Positions 44,419 through 54,375 of a DNA stretch of 64,000 nt are shown one piece after another. The position numbers were made by a program, and so were the translations under genes. The notes below the pieces were generated by a model. The model did not search any database, had not been told where the DNA came from, and worked only from the letters and a program-made list of their open reading frames with translations. The stretch lies in the NCBI GenBank assembly GCA_022009915.1, contig CP091730.1, positions 1,240,001-1,304,000 on the forward strand, read 5' to 3'. Numbering within the stretch: position 1 is the first letter of the stretch; each line of letters opens with the position of its first letter. Source of the stretch: Alistipes putredinis (GTDB taxonomy: Bacteria > Bacteroidota > Bacteroidia > Bacteroidales > Rikenellaceae).

Positions 44419-45524
44419 ATGCGCATGAACACGACGCCGAAATACATAATCGTAACGGCAGTGACGATAATATCGTTGCTGCTGTTGTGGTATTTCAGGG
44501 ACATCGTGGCATACGTACTGATTGCGGCCGTGGTGGCCATAGTCGGGAAACCGGTGATGGACATGCTACTGCGCATCCATTTCAAAAAACGCAGAATGCC
44601 CCGCTGGGGAGCGGCACTGATTACCGAGACCCTGATATGGCTGATTTTCGCGGCATTGTTTTCCATTTTCATACCGTTGTTCGTCAGTAAGATAAACGAA
44701 CTGTCGAATCTCAACGGGAATATGTTCCACGAGGCTTTCACCGGTCCGATAAAATCACTGGAAATCTGGTTGATAGACACTCTCGGGTTGAAGCCGGACT
44801 TTTCGCTGACCGATTCGATTCTCTCGGAGTTGAAGAGCCTGCTCAACATCGACATGATAAACTCGTTCATCTCGTCTTTCGTGACGATTGCCGGCAATAT
44901 CGGCATTGCGCTGTTTTCCATTACGTTCATAGCGTTTTTTTCTTTCTCAAAGACGAGAACATGTTCTGCAATATTCTGGTGACGATATTCCCCGCGCAAG
45001 TACGAGGCCAACATCCGCAATGCCATGGATTCGGTCGGAACTCTTCTGATGCGCTACTTCACCGGCATAATCGCCGAATCGCTCATCCTCACGACATTCG
45101 TTTCCGTGGTCCTGCTCATTTTCGGCTCTGCGGCGCGCGAGGCTCTTTTCATCGGCATGTTCGTGGGGCTGCTCAACGTGATTCCTTACGTGGGGCCGCT
45201 CATCGCTTTCTGCGTCAGTATCATAATCGCCATGCTGTCGCCTATCGCCGGATTTACGTTTTTTCGGAACCATTTTTCGTGGTCGGCGCGACGGTCCCTG
45301 ACAGCGCAGGCTCATAGACAACATGCTGTTGCAGCCGCTGCTCTATTCCAATCGCGTCAAAGGCGCATCCGTTGGAGATATTCATCGTCATTCTCGTTGC
45401 CGGCAATGTCGGCGGAGTGATAGGAATGCTGCTCGCCATTCCGTCCTACAACGTGATTAGAGTATTCGCAAAGGAGTTTTTCAACAAATTCAGGGTGGTG
45501 CAGAAGCTCACCGAAAAAATATAA
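44419..45524 (+). CDS. AI-2E family (PerM-like) transporter, frameshifted
   Basis: The restored protein of about 365 residues has the eight-helix PerM/AI-2E plan: [21 protein letters not shown] early, a loop region with [13 protein letters not shown], then [14 protein letters not shown], the best conserved motif. Breaks lie at about 44938 (T7), 44990 and 45260-45300. Members include Na+/H+ antiporters and putative autoinducer exporters, so the substrate is unknown. It follows psd by 2 bases, and its stop overlaps the next ATG (TAATG). Confidence 0.87.
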
Positions 45525-47309
45525 TGGCAGTCGTAAGAGGAACAGTCGTAGCGGGCAACAGGATAGGGCGTAGCATAGGATTCCCTACGGCCAACATATC
45601 GGTGCCGGAGGACCTCGACGTCGAGAACGGAGTTTATGCGGCGCGGGTCATGCTGTGCGGCCGCCGATACGGCGCACTGGCCAATCTGGGCTGCAAACCG
45701 ACGGTTGCCGGCAGTTCGGGCCGCAACCTCGAAGTGCATATCCTGAATTTCGACGGGGACATTTACGGCCGGAGCATCGAGGTGGACCTCATCAGGAAGA
45801 TACGCGACGAGAGACGATTCGGCTCGCTGCGGGAGCTTGCAAAGGCCATAGCACGCGACAAGATAGAAATTTCAAATATACTCGATATGTTCATAGACAC
45901 TACATTACCCTACAAGGTTGCGGATATCTCACTGGCAGAGTGGGGCCGCAAGGAGATAGAAATCTCGGAACACGAAATGCCGGGTCTGATGGCTCTGCGC
46001 AAAAAATATTCCGGCACCAAGCCTCTGAGGGGCGCACGCATCATGGGTTCGCTGCATATGACTATTCAGACGGCCGTACTCATCGAGACCCTCGTCGAAC
46101 TGGGTGCCGAGGTGCGCTGGTGCAGCTGCAACATCTTTTCGACGCAGGACCACGCCGCAGCGGCCATTGCAAAGGCCGGTGTGCCGGTGTTCGCATGGAA
46201 GGGGGAGACGCTGCCCGAATACTGGTGGTGCACCGCAATGGCTCTGTCGTTCCCGGGCGGCAAGGGACCGAACCTCATCGTAGACGACGGCGGAGATGCC
46301 ACGCTGCTGATTCACAAAGGCTACCGCGCCGAACAGAATGCCGAAACACTCGACTATACGCCCTCTTCGTATGAGGAGTCGGTGATTATCGACACGCTGA
46401 AAAAAACTGCTCGCCGAGCAGCCGACCAAAAGTGGCATGATACGATTAGCGAACTCAAAGGCGTCTCGGGAGGAGACCACTACGGGCGTGCACCGCCTCT
46501 ATCAGATGATGGAGCGCGGCGAACTGTTGATTCCCGCAATCAACGTGAACGACTCGGTGACCAAGAGCAAGTTCGACAATCTCTACGGCTGCCGCGAATC
46601 GCTGGCGGACGGTATCAAGCGGGCGACCGACGTGATGATTGCCGGCAAGGTGGTCGTGGTGTGCGGCTACGGCGACGTTGGCAAGGGTTGCGCCAAGAGC
46701 ATGCGCTCCTACGGCGCTCGTGTGATAGTTACCGAAATCGACCCGATATGCGCCCTGCAAGCCGCAATGGAGGGATTCGAGGTCAAGACCGTCGAAGATT
46801 CTCTGGACGAAGGCAATATCTATGTCACCTGCACCGGCAACTGCGACATCATCACCCTCGAACACATGCAGCGCATGCGCGATCAGGCAATCGTCTGCAA
46901 CATAGGCCACTTCGACAACGAGATACAGATGGACAGATTGGAGAAGTGCGAGGGCGTGAAGAGAACCGAAATCAAACCTCAGGTGGACAAATTCACGTTC
47001 CCCGACGGACATTCCATCTTCATTCTGGCCGAGGGCCGTCTGGTGAATCTGGGTTGCGCTACGGGGCACCCGTCGTTCGTGATGAGCAATTCGTTCACCA
47101 ACCAGACGCTGGCTCAAATGGAGCTGTGGGAGAATCGCGGCAAGATGCAGGTCGGAGTGTACCGCCTGCCCAAACAGCTCGACGAGGAGGTTGCGCGACT
47201 GCATCTGGGCAACATAGGCGTGCGGCTTACGACGCTCACCAAAAAGCAGGCCGACTACATCGGCGTTGCGGTCGAAGGCCCATACAAGGCGGAGCACTAC
47301 AAGTATTAG
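45524..47309 (+). CDS. ahcY: Riboflavin kinase domain read in frame into S-adenosylhomocysteine hydrolase, frameshifted
   Basis: Residues 1-120 form a riboflavin kinase domain ([28 protein letters not shown]), without the FAD-synthetase half usually attached in RibF. With no stop codon the frame runs straight into S-adenosylhomocysteine hydrolase (from [20 protein letters not shown] at 45888), which recycles SAH to homocysteine and adenosine. AhcY motifs are [16 protein letters not shown], the NAD loop CGYGDVGKG and the ending KAEHYKY. AhcY itself is broken near 46405 (A7) and about 46440-46475. Either this is a real fusion or one wrong base in GAAATTTCAAAT (about 45866-45877) hides a stop; removing one base there gives TAG within 10 codons. 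Confidence 0.85.
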
Positions 47310-47329
47310 CAGATACTTTTCCCTATCGT

Positions 47330-47359
47330 AACGGCCTCGGAGAACTCTTCGGGGCCGTT
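47330..47359 (+). terminator. Hairpin after ahcY
   Basis: AACGGCC (47330-47336) pairs with GGCCGTT (47353-47359), followed by CTTCGTT. The T tract is weak. Confidence 0.5.
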
Positions 47360-47531
47360 CTTCGTTCGATGTTGCTGTCGTGAAACGCCCGTGCGTTCGT
47401 TCGAACCGAAAATCGGAATGCACTCGCAAGACAGGAACTGTCGGATAGGATAGGGCGGGCCGGTTGTAATTGTTAATTACATAATAAGAAACTCGTGGGC
47501 TACAAGCGCGTCGTTTCTACCTGCCGTCGGA

Positions 47532-48314
47532 TTACAGGACCTTAAAGGCAATGTGTCTTCGGTACATATCCATGCCGGAATCTTTGAGAACGTCTGCTAT
47601 ATGGTCCATTCGCTGGTGCTGAGTAGCATCGGCATCATCACTGTGATTGTCTTCGGTCATGCACATGCTCCCCTGTCCGGTAACGGGAAAATATTCATTC
47701 CAATGGACAGGTATCTTATGAGTTTTCCCGTCGCCGCCTAATTTTGAGACATAGGTGATGCGGGGCTCTGAACGGTGGCCATGAGCGAAGACAGTGATAA
47801 TGGTGGAGCCGTCCGGTGCCTGACGTTCCTCGGTTTTGAGTATGCTGCCTGTAACGCACTGGGGATGCTTGAAATGCTCTTGCCCACAGTAGTTGGCAAG
47901 GGCTTCATGTTCCCAAAAGGCGCTGCGGCGCTGCATGTCGCGGCCGTAAATATCCTGTTGCGACCTTATCTGCTGATACATGGGAATGCAGAGCAACGGC
48001 GCGAGGGCGAAATATATGGCACGGAAATATTTTGCGTTGATGTAATAGAAGTCGCTCTCGGCCATATCGTAGTCGAAGTTCTGATATTGGCGAGGGTTCA
48101 TATCGAGGTCGAGAGATTGAATATGCTCCGGTATGATTGTATTGATCATTTGTTCTTTTATAAAATCAAAATCATCGCCGAAGCCGACTTTATCGTCTTT
48201 GAGCAGTTTGAGCATATTGGTCTGGGCAAGAGGCGTAAAGAGAAGCGCAAACTGCTGGTTGTTATTGCGATTATTGGTGTCGAATGCCACTTCGAACTCT
48301 TCGTTTGTCATCAT
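47532..48314 (-). CDS. Hypothetical membrane-associated protein, start uncertain
   Basis: I do not recognise the 260-residue product. From the ATG at 48314 it has an Asn/Gln-rich start (FDTNNRNNNQQFALLFTPLA), an Asp-rich middle, one hydrophobic segment (YFRAIYFALAPLLCIPMY, about residues 95-112) and a soluble C-terminal half with conserved-looking CVTGSILKTEERQAPDGSTI and YVSKLGGDGKTHKIPVHWN. The layout suggests a cytoplasmic domain, one helix and an outer domain. Codons further upstream to about 48450 (LQRLSKSRILEVGRSIRKLA, after a frame change near 48352) may belong to the same gene. It is alone between ahcY and the antiporter. Confidence 0.6.
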   Translation of the reverse strand: MMTNEEFEVAFDTNNRNNNQQFALLFTPLAQTNMLKLLKDDKVGFGDDFDFIKEQMINTIIPEHIQSLDLDMNPRQYQNFDYDMAESDFYYINAKYFRAIYFALAPLLCIPMYQQIRSQQDIYGRDMQRRSAFWEHEALANYCGQEHFKHPQCVTGSILKTEERQAPDGSTIITVFAHGHRSEPRITYVSKLGGDGKTHKIPVHWNEYFPVTGQGSMCMTEDNHSDDADATQHQRMDHIADVLKDSGMDMYRRHIAFKVL

Positions 48315-48594
48315 GGCGAAATCGCTGCCGTCAAGGTCGCGTGCCTTGTTTTTTCAGTTTCCTTTTTATGCCGTTTGTACGACAACGAGCCCTCGCGGTC
48401 GGCAAGTTTTCTTATGCTGCGGCCGACTTCTAAAATTCGACTTTTCGAAAGCCTCTGCAAAGACTGGCATAAAAATGTATTGTAGAATCGCGTCGAGCCA
48501 TGCCGCCCGAAGACGGACTGCATGAAAAGGTGCGCAAAGTGGGAAATCGGCCTATATTTAGCAGTATCGTAACACAGCTTTACGGACATTGACG

Positions 48595-48602
48595 TATATT
48601 TG
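48595..48602 (+). promoter_or_regulatory. -7 element for the antiporter gene
   Basis: TATATTTG lies 30 bases before the ATG at 48633. No clear -33 box is seen. Confidence 0.55.
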
Positions 48603-48632
48603 CATCTCTGACAATCAAACATCTTACGATTC

Positions 48633-49579
48633 ATGACCATAGTTTTGCTTTTAGTCGGTCTGGCGCTGATTCTTGCCGGTGCCAACTTCCTTACCTCGGG
48701 GGCTTCGTCGCTTGCCGTCAGGTTCCGCATCTCCGAATTCATAGTAGGCTTTACAATCGTGGCGATAGGTACTTCGATGCCGGAGACTCGTCGTGAGCGT
48801 CATGTCGGCCGTCGAGGGACATACAGACATCGCCGTCGGGAATATCGTCGGCAGCAACATATTCAACACGTTCGTGATTCTGGGAGTGTCGGCTCTCGTG
48901 ATGCCGATTCCGTTTACGAACTCGAACGTGCGCAAGGACATCCCGTTCGGTGTGCTGGCGTCGGCTGTGATGTTTCTGATGTGCGCGGACAGGTGGCTCG
49001 ACGGTACGGCCGACATGGTCTCCCGCAGCGACGGACTTGTGCTGCTCTGCCTGTTCGTATTGTATATGGTATACTCGGTTTATTCGGCACCCAGCGACGG
49101 CGAACCCGATTCGAAGATAGAGCGCATGCCCGTATGGAAAATCGTGCTGTATATTCTCGGAGGATTCGCTGCCCTGATTTTTCGGGGCGGACATGTTTTT
49201 AGACAGTTCGATTGCAATAGCTCGCAGTCTGAATGTCAGCGAGTCGGTAATCTCGATAACGCTCGTTGCCGCAGGAACCTCGGTCCCAGAGCTGGCGACG
49301 TCGGTGGTGGCTGCGGCCAAAGGACGCAGCGAACTGGCACTGGGCAATGTCGTCGGTTCGAATATCGCCAATATCTTCCTGATTGTAGGTCTGAGCGCAA
49401 CGATTCGTCCTTTGAGCATGGGAGGCATAACGCAGTGGGATGTGCTTCTGATGCTTGTGGCGAACGTCATGTTGCTGCTGACGGCATTCACGTTCAAAAA
49501 ATACAGACTCGACCGCTGGGAGGGCGTATGCTTCATCGCGGTTTATGTCGCCTATATGTTCTATCTGCTGTACAGATAG
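48633..49579 (+). CDS. Calcium/sodium antiporter (CaCA family, YrbG-like), frameshifted
   Basis: The restored protein of about 315 residues has ten membrane helices in two inverted halves. Each half carries the alpha-repeat signature: GTSMPELVVSVMSAVEG with GNIVGSNIFNT, and GTSVPELATSVVAAAKG with GNVVGSNIANI. These residues bind the cation. The breaks are near 48786 (extra A) and near 49182 (T5). It probably exports Ca2+ in exchange for Na+ or H+ across the inner membrane. Confidence 0.92.
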
Positions 49580-49790
49580 ATGCGGCGAAAGTCGAGTGAC
49601 GGGGTTGCGAACCGGCCCTTCGCGGCACACGATTTGTTATATCGAAGTTGTCCGGGGAGAGGATTTAAGGTAACTAATTCTTTTATCTTTGATATGAACT
49701 CGACGTATCTGTTTTGTTATATTTTCTGTTTGCACATCGTGGATACGGTCTCCCGTTAAAGAGGCCGTGCCACCTCTCTCCGGACATTTT

Positions 49791-51749
49791 TCAGACGATT
49801 ATCCTCGAAAGTTTCTTGGATATGGCCATGCGCTCGCGATTCAGGGCGACGATTCTCTTGGCCGTCTGGGCCTTCTGTTCGTCGGTCGTCTCGGGCTTGC
49901 CGATGGAGTCTTTCAGTTCGGTGATGAGCGAGTCTATGATTTTTGACTTGTAAAGCAGTACGGCTCTGGGAATGGCCTCGGAGAGAAGTTCCGATTCGCT
50001 CTCCACGGCGATGTCGTGCCGCTGCCATATCTTGCTTGGCGTGTAGTTCTCGTCCCACAGCAAATCCGCCGATACGTTGCAGACCTCGGCGTCGGGGTTG
50101 TTCGTAAAATGATGCGGAGCAATCTGCTCGCCGGGGCCGCACTGTTCCAGAAGACGGCAATACGTTTCGTAGATTGTGCGGTACGTCGGGTTGCGGAAAC
50201 TGCCCCCGAGCGTTTGCAGTCTCGTCGATTATGGTGCGTGCGACGTTCAGCTCCACCGTGTTGCGGCCGTCCTTGAACCGGAAATTCTGCTGCCCGTATT
50301 TGAGCAGATATTTGGTCAGGCTCCTTTTTCGAGTTCTTCGGCTGTGCTGCCGGCCGTAAGGTCGCTGGGATATTCGACCGCAGCGGGAACGCTCTGCCGT
50401 GCACTCTGTTTGCGGATGAACTCTGCCGCCTCGCTGTCGCCCTGAACGGAGATGCGCTTGCGTGCCACCTCGCCCATGAGCACCTGCTCGTCGATGTCCA
50501 TGATGCGAGCGCACTCCTTTATATACATCGAACGGGGTATGGCGTCGGGAATCTCGGCAATGGACTGCACCATGTCGGTTATCACCGCGGCGCGTTTTAT
50601 CACGTCTCCGCCGCATTCGCGCATGAGCGGTTTGGACTTGAAGGTGATGAAATCCTCCTCGTTGGCCCTTATGTAGTCCTGCACCTGCTCTGCCGTGTGG
50701 GATTTGGCGAAAGAGTCGGGGTCTTCGTCTTTGGGCAGCAGCACCACCCGCACGTTCATGCCCTCGCGAAGAATCATGTCTATACCGCGCAGGGCGGCCT
50801 TTATTCCTGCCGAGTCTCCGTCGTATATGACGGTGATGTTGTCCGTGAAACGTTTGAGCAGCTTGACCTGTTCGGTTGTGAGCGACGTACCCGAAGATGC
50901 CACCACGTTTTCCACTCCGGCCTGATGCATCGAGATTACGTCCGTGTACCCCTCGACCAGAATGGCGCATTGAAGCTGCGATATGGCTTTCTTGGCGAAG
51001 AATATCCCGTAAAGGGTCATCTTCTTGGAATATATCTCGCTCTCGGGCGAATTCTGGTACTTGGCGACGACCTTGTCCGTGCGCAGCGTGCGGCCGCCGA
51101 ATGCGAGCACCCGTCCGCTAATCGTATGTATGGGGAACATCACCCGCTCGGAAAAGCGGTCGAAAAGCGTTCCGTCGTCGCGTTTTATGGACAGTCCGGT
51201 GGAGGTTAAAAAAATTCTTCCTTGTAACCCGCTGCGAGTGCCGCTTTCGTGAAAACTCCGCCGCGCGGACAGTACCCCAGACCGAATTTCTCGATAGTCG
51301 CATCGGTAAAAGCCTCTTTCGTGAAAAATAGCTGAGACCCACGCTTTTGCCTTCCGGCGAGCGCAGCGCTTCCTTGAAATAGTCCGCCGCGAAGGCTGTT
51401 GAGCACCATCATGCTCTCGCGGTCGTCGTTCTTCCGGATTTCCTCGGCCGAAAGCTCTTTTTCGCGGACTTCTATATTGTATTTTTTTGCAACCGTTTTT
51501 CAGAGCCTCGACGTAGTTCATGCCCTCGTGCTCCATTACGAACGTGACGGCATTGCCGCCCTTGCCGCATCCGAAGCATTTGAAAAGCCCCTTTGCGGGA
51601 GACACTATGAACGAGGGGGTCTTTTCGTTGTGAAACGGGCAGCACGCCTGATAGTTGGCTCCTTTCTTGCGCAGGGAGACATAGTCGCTTATCACGTCTA
51701 CGATGTCGGCGGCAGCGTAAATTCGGTCTATGGTGGCTTGATCTATCAT
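49791..51749 (-). CDS. dnaG: DNA primase, frameshifted
   Basis: DnaG lays RNA primers for replication. The restored protein has about 650 residues. The zinc-binding domain reads CPFHNEKTPSF with FKCFGCGKGG (about residues 37-62). The RNA polymerase/TOPRIM core has ILVEGYTDVISMHQAG, SSGTSLTTEQ and YDGDSAG. The C-terminal, helicase-binding part ends KRIVALNRERMAISKKL. Breaks lie near 51495 (T6), 51385, 51330, 51215, 50320 and 50205. The start at 51749 gives MIDQATIDRIYAAADIVDVI, standard for DnaG. Confidence 0.94.
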
Positions 51750-51834
51750 CGTACAGGCGGGTGCAAAATCATTCGTCGGATAGGCCGGAATACAATAATT
51801 GCATTATCGTATTAGTTTTTTAACCGATTATGCG

Positions 51835-51842
51835 TATATTTG
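51835..51842 (+). promoter_or_regulatory. Possible -7 element reading across tRNA-Arg
   Basis: TATATTTG is oriented to the plus strand upstream of the regulator gene at 52021. A transcript from here would run antisense through tRNA-Arg. The -33 region is weak. Confidence 0.4.
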
Positions 51843-51884
51843 CAAAAAGTTAAAAACCGAAAAAAGCGGCCCTTGAAATTCAAT

Positions 51885-51959
51885 TGGTAGTCCCGACGGG
51901 AATCGAACCCATATCGTATGAACCGGAATCATATATTCTATCCATTGAACTACGGGACC
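51885..51959 (-). tRNA. tRNA-Arg (CCG)
   Basis: The minus strand gives a complete cloverleaf with acceptor GGTCCCG/CGGGACT, anticodon stem TATGA/TCATA, loop TTCCGGT (anticodon CCG), and an encoded CCA. Confidence 0.93.
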
Positions 51960-52020
51960 AAACGAAATTTACGGGTACAAATTTGCGACAAATTTTTATT
52001 AAAAAAACTAATCAATTCAT

Positions 52021-52646
52021 ATGCAGGACGATTGGGTAAGACTCGAAAAAAAGTAATCAAGTGGACCGGTTTGTCGGTGAACTCGTTCGCCCGCGCCGTG
52101 GGCCTGAACAGAGCCGAAAATCTCTATCAAATCAAAAAGGGAAATAACGGCATCAGCCGCGATTTGGCTTTCCTCATCTCGGCCAAATACCCGCAAATCA
52201 GCAAGGGATGGATTCTGACGGGCGAGGGCAACATGTTTACGAGCGACTCGATGCACGTTTCGTCGATACCGTACTACGATATGGACGTGATGAAACTCGT
52301 CCGCAATCCGGAGGAGTACCAGACCAAGAAATTCATGTCGGTGCCGATGTTCGAGGATGCGGATTTCGCGGCCGTCTATTACGGCGAGGGCATGCCGTCC
52401 GATATTCCGTCCGGCTCCACCGTGGTGCTCAAACGCGAGACCGCCGAGACAATCGTTCCGGGCAGGGCCTATGTCGTTGTGGGCGACAAACTCTCGCTGC
52501 TCCGCTACGTGCGCCGCGACGAGGGCAGTTCGCGTCTGCGTCTGGTGGCTCAGGACCGAAGCATGTACGACGATGTCTGCATGGATGAGACGCAAATCAA
52601 AGATTTATACGTGGTGCGTGGTGTCATAATAACGAAAACTGCTTAA
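52021..52646 (+). CDS. HTH regulator with a degenerate S24 (LexA/CI-like) domain, frameshifted at the start
   Basis: The restored protein (about 208 residues, starting MQDDWVRLEKK at 52021) has an N-terminal helix-turn-helix (SVNSFARAVGLNRAENLYQI) like XRE/CI repressors. The C-terminal half is an S24-type beta domain (VPMFEDADFAAVYYGEGMPS, then DIPSGSTVVLKR). The usual GDSM with the catalytic Ser reads GEGM, so self-cleavage is unlikely. The frame is broken at the A7 run at 52048-52054 (should be A8). A longer open frame starting at 51918 runs through tRNA-Arg and is not the gene start. No prophage genes are near, so this is probably a chromosomal regulator. Effector and targets are unknown. 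Confidence 0.8.
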
Positions 52647-52680
52647 ATTTGCCTTTGCTAAACAATAAAGTAAAGGCGAT

Positions 52681-53277
52681 ATGTTTTCAGGAATCGTAGA
52701 GGCGACCGCAGTGGTGGTCGCCGTGAGAGAAGAGCAGAATAACAAACATTTCACACTGCGGGCCCCTTTTGTGCGGGAGCTTAAAATAGATCAGAGCATA
52801 TCCCATAACGGGGTGTGCCTTACGGTTGTGGATATAAAGGACGACACCTACACGGTTACGGCCATGCACGAGACCCTAATCAAAAGCAACCTTTCGAAGT
52901 GGAAAGTCGGCGACGAGATAAACGTCGAGCGAAGCATGAAGCCGGATGCTCTGCTGGACGGCCATATCGTTCAGGGTCATGTGGATCAGACGGCCGTATG
53001 CAGCGCCGTAGAGGATGCCGGCGGCAGTTGGTATTTCACGTTCCGCTACACTCCGACCGGCGACAATGTAACGGTAGAGAAAGGTTCGGTGGCGGTGAAC
53101 GGCGTGAGCCTTACCGTGGTGGATTCCCGCGAAGGGGAGTTTCGGGTGGCGATAATCCCCTATACTTACGAGCACACCAATTTCCACAACATCGCGGTTG
53201 GAACCGATGTCAATATCGAATTCGACATCGTGGGCAAGTATATCGCCCGTCTGATGAAAAACTACATGTCGAAATAG
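52681..53277 (+). CDS. ribE: Riboflavin synthase alpha chain
   Basis: The enzyme joins two lumazine molecules into riboflavin. The 198-residue intact protein shows the tandem repeat of two barrels, each starting with the family motif: MFSGIVEATAVV at the start and GHIVQGHVDQTA at residue 96, with SISHNGVCLTV and SVAVNGVSLTV as the equivalent substrate-binding strands. A histidine kinase gene follows 28 bases later. Confidence 0.95.
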   Translation: MFSGIVEATAVVVAVREEQNNKHFTLRAPFVRELKIDQSISHNGVCLTVVDIKDDTYTVTAMHETLIKSNLSKWKVGDEINVERSMKPDALLDGHIVQGHVDQTAVCSAVEDAGGSWYFTFRYTPTGDNVTVEKGSVAVNGVSLTVVDSREGEFRVAIIPYTYEHTNFHNIAVGTDVNIEFDIVGKYIARLMKNYMSK

Positions 53278-53305
53278 GCGGCAAGGCGTTTTTTTGTAAA
53301 GCGGT

Positions 53306-54342
53306 ATGAGGATACGCTCCATAGAGCATGCGTCGCTTCTGATTGCTTCCATCGTTACGGCATTCGTAATCGTATGCGGGAGCATTCTGGTGGCTATTTA
53401 CGGTTTTGCATGGTGGGGGCTGCTCATAATATGTTTCGCCGAACTGATTATCTCGTTCGTCATCTCGCGCTGGATATTCAAGAAGTTCGTCATCTATCAA
53501 ATCAAGCCGATTTTCCAGATTGTGTTTTCGCGCACCATCAAGACGCGCGAGTTGGAGGACAGCCTGCTCAAACAGCACAACATTCTGGCGGTCGTGCGCA
53601 GCGAAGCTCAGCGTATGGGCCGAATATAACCAGATGGAGATAGAGCGGCTGAAAGAAATAGAGAAGTACAGGCGCGATTTTCTGGGCAACGTGGCCCATG
53701 AAATGAAAACCCCCATTTTCAATATACAGGGATATATCGCCACGCTGCTCGGCGGCGGTCTCGAAGACCCCGAAATCAATCGCAAGTATCTGGAAAGAAG
53801 CGAGTACAGTATCGACCGGCTGATAAATATCGTGACCGATTTGGACGAAATCTCGCGTCTGGAATCGAGCGTTCACAAACTCAAAATCGAGCAGTTCGAT
53901 GTGGCCGCCCTCACGCGCGAGATTATCGAGGAACTCGAAATGGAGGCCGGAAAGAAAAACATCCGGATGTACATCGCCTCGGCCGCGCATCCGGTGATGG
54001 TCCATGCCGACCGATATTATATAGAACGGGTTTTTGATGAACTTGATTATAAATGCGATACATTACGGCCGGCAGAACGGGTTCGTGAAAATCTCGTTCA
54101 TAGACATGCTCGACAAGGTCATAGTCGAAGTGTCCGACAACGGCATGGGCATAGCCAAGGACGATATTCCGCGCGTGTTCGAACGGTTTTTCAGGGCCGA
54201 CAAAAGCCGCTCGCGCGAAAACGGAGGTACGGGGCTCGGCCTTTCGATTGTGAAGCACGTAATCGAAGCGCACCGCGAAAACATCACCGTGCGCAGTGCC
54301 GTGGGACGCGGCTCGACGTTCTCGTTTACGCTAAGCAAGTAG
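53306..54342 (+). CDS. Sensor histidine kinase (PhoR-like), frameshifted
   Basis: Two membrane helices (about residues 8-60) with almost no periplasmic loop are followed by a dimerisation domain with phospho-acceptor FLGNVAHEMKTPIFNIQGYI, an N box reading MNLIINAIHYGR after repair, and the ATPase motifs DNGMGI, RADKSRSRENGGTGLGLSIV. The last residues are STFSFTLSK. Restored length is about 345 residues. Breaks lie near 53615 and 54030-54040. No response regulator gene is adjacent, so it is an orphan in this window. PhoR-type phosphate sensing is possible but unproven. Confidence 0.9.
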
Positions 54343-54375
54343 GGGCCGGCCTTGAAATAGTTGTCCGGTGAAAAT

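Noticed and set aside
51918..52020. Upstream extension of the S24-like regulator
   Set aside because: These codons lie in the antisense of tRNA-Arg and in AT-rich spacer; the ATG at 52021 with a repaired A run gives a natural N-terminus.
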